Of a DNA stretch of 18,404 nt, positions 14,089 to 18,404 are shown piece after piece (the stretch's first letter is position 1; each line of letters starts with the position of its first letter). A program made the position numbers and the translations under genes. Source of the DNA: an uncultured Collinsella sp. (GTDB lineage: Bacteria > Actinomycetota > Coriobacteriia > Coriobacteriales > Coriobacteriaceae); the NCBI GenBank assembly GCA_902465105.1, contig CABQLM010000042.1, positions 1 to 18,404 on the forward strand, read 5' to 3'. The notes beneath the pieces are model-generated. The model was not told where the DNA came from. It made no database searches and saw only the letters and a program-made list of their open reading frames with translations.

Positions 14089-15464
14089 TAGCGAGGCTCG
14101 CCCACGACGGAGCCAGAGAGATACCACGTCTTGGCGACATCAATATCAACATCGACGATTTTACCGATGAGCTGATCGATGCTATAGCCAGCAGGAATCG
14201 GTGCATGCACCGTCTGGTTCTTGGGGCTTTTGCCCAGAAGAACAGCATCATTCTTCTTGCTCGTACCCTCAATGAGTGCAGGCACCACGGTGTGAAGCTC
14301 ACCCTGGTTATACTCGTGGGCCGTCGTCTCGATAACCTTAACCAGACGGTTAAAGCGCTCAAGAATAACCTCATGCGGCGTGGGGTCGTCAATCTCGGCG
14401 GCCGGGGTACCGGCACGCTTGGAGTAAATGAAGGTGTAGGCTTGGGCATAGCGCACCGTCTCCGCAAGCGAGAGGGTCTGCTCAAAGTCTTCCTCGGTCT
14501 CACCCGGGAAGCCAACGATGATGTCGGTCGAAAGCGCAATATCGGGAATACGGTTACGAATACGATCGACCAGGCCAAGATAATCCTCGCGCGTATAACG
14601 ACGATTCATCTCTTTAAGGATGCGCGTGGAGCCCGACTGAACGGCAAGGTGAAGTTGCGGCATGACAGCAGGCGTCTCGGCCATAGCATCGATGGTCTCG
14701 GGCAGCAGGTCTTTGGGGTGCGAAGAGGTAAAGAAGATACGCTCGATGCCCGTATCGCCCACAGCGCGCAGCAGATCAGCAAAGCGCGGCTTGCCAAAGA
14801 AATCGCGACCGTAGGAGTTAACGTTTTGGCCCAGCAGTGTAATCTCGCGCACGCCCTGGCGCACCAGCCCCGTCACCTCGTCGACAATCTCCTCGAAGGG
14901 ACGGCTCTTCTCGCGGCCGCGAACGTAGGGCACGATGCAGTAGGTGCAGAAGTTGTTGCAGCCCGTCATGATGGGGACCCAAGCGTGATACTGTGTCTCG
15001 CGATGCCACGGCATGCTCATGGCGTCGGTATCCTCGTGTTCATTCGTGCGGATATGGCGCTTGCCGTCCAAAAACGCCTCGGCAATAAGCTCGGCCACGT
15101 GCGCAATAGAATGGGTGCCAAAAATGACGTTGACGTTATCGACGTTGGTGAGCAAGCCTTCGCCATCGCGTTGGGCGATGCAGCCGCCCACGGCGATCAC
15201 ACGCCTACCCGAAGGCGAAGGAGGAAGGCTCTTGCAGGAATTGCACTGACCATACAGGCGCGTATCGGCAGCCTCGCGCACGCAGCACGTCATGAACACG
15301 ACAATATCGGCATGCACCGGATCGAGCGCCATAAGACAGCCATACGAATCGAGCAAACCACTCACGCGCTCGGAGTCGTGCTGATTCATCTGGCAGCCGA
15401 ATGTGCGGATAAAGTAGGTTTTACCGGCAAGAGTATCGCGTACGAAACGCTGGTCCATGAGCAT
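14088..15464 (-). CDS. miaB: tRNA-2-methylthio-N6-dimethylallyladenosine synthase
   Basis: MiaB is a radical-SAM methylthiotransferase converting i6A37 to ms2i6A37. The 458-residue protein has the UPF0004 N-terminal domain with cluster ligands C24 (TFGCQMNQHDS), C60 and C95 (VGGCIAQ). It has the radical-SAM cluster motif C169-x3-C173-x2-C176 in CNNFCTYC, and a C-terminal TRAM domain (from about 390). Two in-frame ATGs lie close together. 15464 gives MLMDQ, while 15458 gives MDQ and has better spacing from AGGA, so 15458 is equally possible. It is followed directly by miaA, so both steps of one modification are encoded in order on one transcript. It lies 58 bp after spoVS. Confidence 0.96.
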   Translation of the reverse strand: MLMDQRFVRDTLAGKTYFIRTFGCQMNQHDSERVSGLLDSYGCLMALDPVHADIVVFMTCCVREAADTRLYGQCNSCKSLPPSPSGRRVIAVGGCIAQRDGEGLLTNVDNVNVIFGTHSIAHVAELIAEAFLDGKRHIRTNEHEDTDAMSMPWHRETQYHAWVPIMTGCNNFCTYCIVPYVRGREKSRPFEEIVDEVTGLVRQGVREITLLGQNVNSYGRDFFGKPRFADLLRAVGDTGIERIFFTSSHPKDLLPETIDAMAETPAVMPQLHLAVQSGSTRILKEMNRRYTREDYLGLVDRIRNRIPDIALSTDIIVGFPGETEEDFEQTLSLAETVRYAQAYTFIYSKRAGTPAAEIDDPTPHEVILERFNRLVKVIETTAHEYNQGELHTVVPALIEGTSKKNDAVLLGKSPKNQTVHAPIPAGYSIDQLIGKIVDVDIDVAKTWYLSGSVVGEPR

Positions 15465-15522
15465 ACATCCTAACGAAGGTATCGACGGGGCGCATAGGTG
15501 CTACAAACGTGCGAGGGCTCGC

Positions 15523-15840
15523 TTACGCAACAGGCTTAACGTCGTCCATGACGACATTGTCCATAGCAGCCCGATTAATCTGGTGAACGTAGATAGAAAG
15601 CCGGATTGCCGTGCGTGACTCTCCGTTAATGAGGATGTCGGAGAACACCGGCGCGCAGGAAACATCAAAGCCGGTCGGAATCAGAAAGCCGCGCGCAATG
15701 GCTACAGCCTTGATAGCTTGGTTGACAGCGCCGGCGCCGACGCATTGAATGTTGACGGGGACGCCATCTTTGACCATACCGGCAATGGCGCCGGCAACGG
15801 ACGCGGGCGATGATTTGCTTGATACCTTCAGGCAATCCAT
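15523..15840 (-). CDS. spoVS: SpoVS-like (stage V sporulation protein S family) protein
   Basis: The first 85 of 105 residues match SpoVS closely in my memory of the family: LKVSSKSSPASVAGAIAG (4-21), VGAGAVNQAIKAVAIARGF (about 34-52) and a TAIRLS strand, a small Alba-like fold thought to bind nucleic acid. The C-terminal 20 residues extend beyond the usual 86-residue length. The start at 15840 is fixed by AGGAG 7 nt upstream; a longer frame to 15879 crosses that site. SpoVS occurs in many non-sporulating bacteria, so no sporulation role is implied. In Bacillus the gene also lies between rny-ymdB and miaB. Confidence 0.93.
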   Translation of the reverse strand: MDCLKVSSKSSPASVAGAIAGMVKDGVPVNIQCVGAGAVNQAIKAVAIARGFLIPTGFDVSCAPVFSDILINGESRTAIRLSIYVHQINRAAMDNVVMDDVKPVA

Positions 15841-15854
15841 GAAGAAACTCCTGC

Positions 15855-15874
15855 GTTTAAAAGTACGTTTTAAC
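15855..15874. promoter_or_regulatory. AT-rich near-palindrome before spoVS
   Basis: The 20-bp stretch GTTTAAAAGTACGTTTTAAC pairs at eight of ten symmetric positions. It sits directly upstream of the spoVS Shine-Dalgarno. It could be an operator or part of a promoter for spoVS-miaB-miaA-hflX. The evidence is weak beyond symmetry and position. Confidence 0.3.
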
Positions 15875-15890
15875 TGCAATAACTGTATCG

Positions 15891-15908
15891 TACCGAGCGG
15901 ACTCGGTA
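15891..15908 (-). other. Short hairpin with UNCG tetraloop after the GHKL ATPase gene
   Basis: In the - strand transcript, TACCGAG and CTCGGTA form a 7-bp stem closed by the tetraloop UCCG, a member of the very stable UNCG class. It lies 6 nt after the stop codon of the ATPase gene. No U-tract follows (ACGATACAG instead), so it is not a standard terminator. It may protect or mark a processed RNA end between the ATPase and spoVS parts of the transcript. Confidence 0.5.
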
Positions 15909-15914
15909 AAGATG

Positions 15915-17000
15915 CTATTCCTCTTTGGCAAGATCGAACGTCACAGTGATGCGATCACGAGAAACGTGAATCTTAGGGTCGCCGCACAGATTGAGGTAAT
16001 ACCGGGCGGCGAGGTCGTTAAAGTCACGCTCGACAGCACGCGAAAACTGCGCCATGTCATCCTTGGCGATGCGAAGGCCCCGACGGTCCTTGGCAAGATC
16101 GACTGGAACCGGCGCATGCGAGGTGGAATCACGCTCGCGCAGCAGACGCGCGGTCACGGCGCGAACGGGCTTAATCTGTCCCGACAGAATACGGTGGGCA
16201 GTGCGCTCGGACATCTCGAGACCCAACCCGGAACAGATCCGGATAAAGTCCTCGGCATCCGAGGCAAGGCCCAAACGATCAATAACCGGAAGCTCGCACT
16301 CGTCGTCGATAAAGAGCAGGCGCGACGTATCGAGACGGCTCGAAGCCTGAGCGTACAGGGTCGCAGCGATCTCGGACGGAGAGCCCAGAAACACATCGCA
16401 GTCACGCAGCTCCTCAAGGGCAAACTCGCAGGCTGCTCGAATAATGTTATGGGGTCCACGGCCGCACACATAGCGGCCGTCTTCGTCTTTAACAGCCTGA
16501 GGCCAGCTCGACTGGTCGGCACGCTCACCCAACCGATTGGTGGCAACGCACACCTTAAACGCGGAACCTAAATCGACGCCCGATGTAACAACGCGTGCCT
16601 CATCCGTGTTCTGCTTGATAGAGAACAGCGCCATGCCACGACCGTGAACACCCCAACGGTCCATTTTCATGCTCTCGAGCTTGGAGGTGACACGGGCATC
16701 GAAGATACGCTCCTGCATATCCTGCGGCACACCCGAACCGTTATCCAGGAAGAGGAGAGTGCGAACACCCTCCTCCTTGGTCGTGGCAAAATAGACCTTA
16801 TCGGCTCCAGCATCGCGAGCATTACGCAGCATCTCGATGACAATGTCCTCTACATGCTGAATGTCATGCTTGGCTTGACGGCGCTCGGCCTCCGAAACGC
16901 GGAGGCGGACATACCCCTCGCCAAGGTTTTCCTCGACGCGGAGGTTGCCCTCCCCCGACATCGACGCGATAAATGAGATGAGCCCGTTCGCGTCGTTCAT
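15915..17000 (-). CDS. GHKL-type ATPase of unknown function downstream of rny
   Basis: The 361-residue protein has a GHKL (histidine kinase/Hsp90-like) nucleotide site near its N-terminus. The N-box is EMLRNARDAGAD (56-67, with N60 the likely metal ligand), G1 is DNGSG (86-90), and G2 is WGVHGRGMALF (116-126). There is no phosphoacceptor histidine region, membrane span or signal peptide, so it is probably not a sensor kinase. The C-terminal 230 residues are not a domain I recognise. The start at 17000 lies 1 nt after the rny stop (TAG-C-ATG); a longer frame to 17024 begins inside rny. Tight coupling to rny suggests a link with RNA decay or a membrane ribonuclease complex, but this is inference. 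In Bacillus this slot between rny and spoVS is held by the phosphodiesterase gene ymdB, which is unrelated. Confidence 0.8.
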   Translation of the reverse strand: MNDANGLISFIASMSGEGNLRVEENLGEGYVRLRVSEAERRQAKHDIQHVEDIVIEMLRNARDAGADKVYFATTKEEGVRTLLFLDNGSGVPQDMQERIFDARVTSKLESMKMDRWGVHGRGMALFSIKQNTDEARVVTSGVDLGSAFKVCVATNRLGERADQSSWPQAVKDEDGRYVCGRGPHNIIRAACEFALEELRDCDVFLGSPSEIAATLYAQASSRLDTSRLLFIDDECELPVIDRLGLASDAEDFIRICSGLGLEMSERTAHRILSGQIKPVRAVTARLLRERDSTSHAPVPVDLAKDRRGLRIAKDDMAQFSRAVERDFNDLAARYYLNLCGDPKIHVSRDRITVTFDLAKEE

Positions 17001-17001
17001 G

Positions 17002-18404
17002 CTATTTAGCGATATCGACGGCACGGCTCTCGCGAATCACAACAACGCGCACCTGACCGGGATACTCCATCTCTTCCTCGATCTGATGGGCGATATCGTG
17101 CGCAAGCACCGTGGACTGAGCATCGGAGATCTTGTCCGGCTGAACCATAACATGAACCTCGCGACCGGCCTGCATGGCATAGGTGCGCTCAACGCCGTCG
17201 TGAGAATTGGCGATCTCCTCAAGTTTCTCAAGGCGCTTGATGTAGTTCTCGGCCGACTCGCGGCGGGCACCGGGACGAGAAGCGGAAACGGCATCGGCAG
17301 CCTGAACCAGGACGTCGAGTACCGTGTTGGGGTCGACATCGGCATGATGGGCCTCGATCGCGTGGACGATAACGGGCTTCTCGCCATAACGACGGGCAAG
17401 CTCGGCGCCAATCACAGCATGCGGGCCCTCAACGTCGTGGTCGATGGCCTTGCCCAGGTCATGCAGAAGACCGGCGCGCTTGGCGGTTACAACATCCAGA
17501 CCGAGCTCAGAAGCCATAACGCCGCACAGGTCGGAGACCTCAAGCGAATGCTGCAGCACGTTCTGGCCAAACGAGGTGCGGTAGCGCAGAGCGCCCAGGG
17601 TCTTGACGATCTCGGGATGCAGGTCGTGGATACCGGTATCGAAAGCAGCCTGCTCGCCGGCCTCACGCACACGCTGCTGAACCAAGTCAGCGGCCTTGTG
17701 ATACATCTCCTCGATGCGGGCGGGGTGAATGCGGCCGTCCGCAATGAGGTTCTCGAGCGCCACGCGGGCGGTCTCGCGACGGACCGGGTCGAAGCTCGAA
17801 AGCACGACGGTCTCGGGGGTGTCGTCAATTACGAGGTTGACGCCGGACACCTGCTCGAAGGTGCGGATGTTACGACCCTCGCGACCGATGATGCGGCCCT
17901 TAAGGTCATCGGAGGGAATATGGACGGAAGTAACAGTGACCTCGGCGGTATGATCTGCGGCACAGCGCTGAATCGCCAGGGACAGAATCTCCTGGGCGGT
18001 CTTGTGGCACTCGGCGCGGACCTGCTGCTCGGACTCACGGATGATGGTGGCCGCCTCGTGGGTAACCTCGCCGCGGACCTTGTCGAGCAGCTCCTTGTGA
18101 GCGTCCTCGCGGGTGAGATCGGCAATACGCTCAAGCTCGGAGGTCTGCTTGGCGCAAAGCTCCTCAAGCTCTCGAGATCGTTTCTCGACCTGACCAGCCT
18201 GACTGGAAAGCTGATGCTCGCGCTTGTCGAGGGCGTCGTTGCGGCGATCGAGTGACTCCTCACGCTGCATCACACGATTCTCGAGCGTACGAATCTCGTT
18301 CTTACGCTGTTTGTCCTCGGCCTCGGCGGCCTGCTTGTTCTTGATAATTTCTTCCTTAGCCTCGAGCAGAGCCTCTTTTTTGAGGGTCTCCGCCTGACGC
18401 ATGG
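17002..18404 (-). CDS. rny: Ribonuclease Y (N-terminus beyond window)
   Basis: The 466 or more residues seen correspond to Bacillus RNase Y from about residue 50 to the end. The missing part should hold the N-terminal membrane anchor, so the Met at 18402 is an internal one. A long charged coiled coil (about 1-135) is followed by the KH domain with [12 protein letters not shown] (169-180), then the HD domain with H285, [10 protein letters not shown] (314-323) and AHH-D, ending [15 protein letters not shown]. The enzyme is a membrane-bound endoribonuclease that starts decay of many mRNAs and processes polycistronic ones. The stop lies 1 nt before the GHKL ATPase start. It heads the - strand cluster down to hflX. 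Confidence 0.95.
   Translation of the reverse strand, partial: MRQAETLKKEALLEAKEEIIKNKQAAEAEDKQRKNEIRTLENRVMQREESLDRRNDALDKREHQLSSQAGQVEKRSRELEELCAKQTSELERIADLTREDAHKELLDKVRGEVTHEAATIIRESEQQVRAECHKTAQEILSLAIQRCAADHTAEVTVTSVHIPSDDLKGRIIGREGRNIRTFEQVSGVNLVIDDTPETVVLSSFDPVRRETARVALENLIADGRIHPARIEEMYHKAADLVQQRVREAGEQAAFDTGIHDLHPEIVKTLGALRYRTSFGQNVLQHSLEVSDLCGVMASELGLDVVTAKRAGLLHDLGKAIDHDVEGPHAVIGAELARRYGEKPVIVHAIEAHHADVDPNTVLDVLVQAADAVSASRPGARRESAENYIKRLEKLEEIANSHDGVERTYAMQAGREVHVMVQPDKISDAQSTVLAHDIAHQIEEEMEYPGQVRVVVIRESRAVDIAK

Noticed and set aside
13863..15473. 536-residue + strand open frame across miaA/miaB
   Set aside because: It lies antisense to two well-supported enzymes and has the His/Arg/Ala-rich composition of a reverse-frame shadow.
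16945..18255. 436-residue + strand open frame across rny
   Set aside because: Antisense to RNase Y, which is conserved over its full length; the product is Gly/Leu/Val-rich without any recognisable motif.
1..18404. CRISPR array, tRNA or rRNA genes, insertion sequence
   Set aside because: I looked for regularly spaced direct repeats, cloverleaf-like or rRNA-like sequence and transposase motifs on both strands and found none.

Overview
The window looks like chromosomal DNA of a moderately GC-rich actinobacterium, most likely of the Coriobacteriia (Collinsella-like). This is inferred from protein features, not from a database search. The pointers are a GarA/OdhI-like FHA protein followed directly by a MerR-type regulator (an actinobacterial arrangement), Gram-positive GAACnnnnGTTC SOS boxes, and a Bacillus-like rny-spoVS-miaB gene order. 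I saw no tRNA, rRNA, CRISPR array or insertion sequence.

Left part (1-4215, + strand). About 300 bases of upstream DNA carry a strong inverted repeat. They are followed by a CDP-alcohol phosphatidyltransferase, a GarA-like FHA protein, a MerR regulator, apt (adenine salvage) and a secreted coiled-coil NlpC/P60 hydrolase that ends at a good terminator.

DegV region (4216-6476). An intact degV-family gene faces a DUF1836 regulator gene, with a 17-bp-stem hairpin between them. The DUF1836 gene diverges from a decayed second degV copy that has lost its N-terminus and about 108 internal codons. The intact degV and the DUF1836 gene each carry a palindrome with the same ATCTAGT/ACTAGAT half-site at the promoter. 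This suggests a small locally regulated lipid-binding module with a lost paralogue.

Middle part (6477-11876). Thioredoxin reductase (trxB) diverges from an MGDG-synthase-like glycolipid glycosyltransferase. A REP-like imperfect palindrome separates the latter from the nrdR-dut pair (nucleotide supply), which shares its strand with an upstream membrane LysM protein. The LysM gene diverges from lexA across three SOS boxes spaced exactly 28 bp apart, a YneA/LexA-like layout. A DUF1624 membrane protein gene follows lexA with a 1-nt overlap, but it is interrupted by an in-frame amber codon.

Right part (11861-18404, - strand). A tight cluster reads rny (N-terminus beyond the window), a GHKL ATPase, spoVS, miaB, miaA and hflX. 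miaB/miaA and miaA/hflX overlap through TAATG junctions. The set joins mRNA decay, tRNA A37 modification (MiaA prenylation then MiaB methylthiolation) and a ribosome-associated GTPase. The GHKL ATPase sits where ymdB lies in Bacillus.
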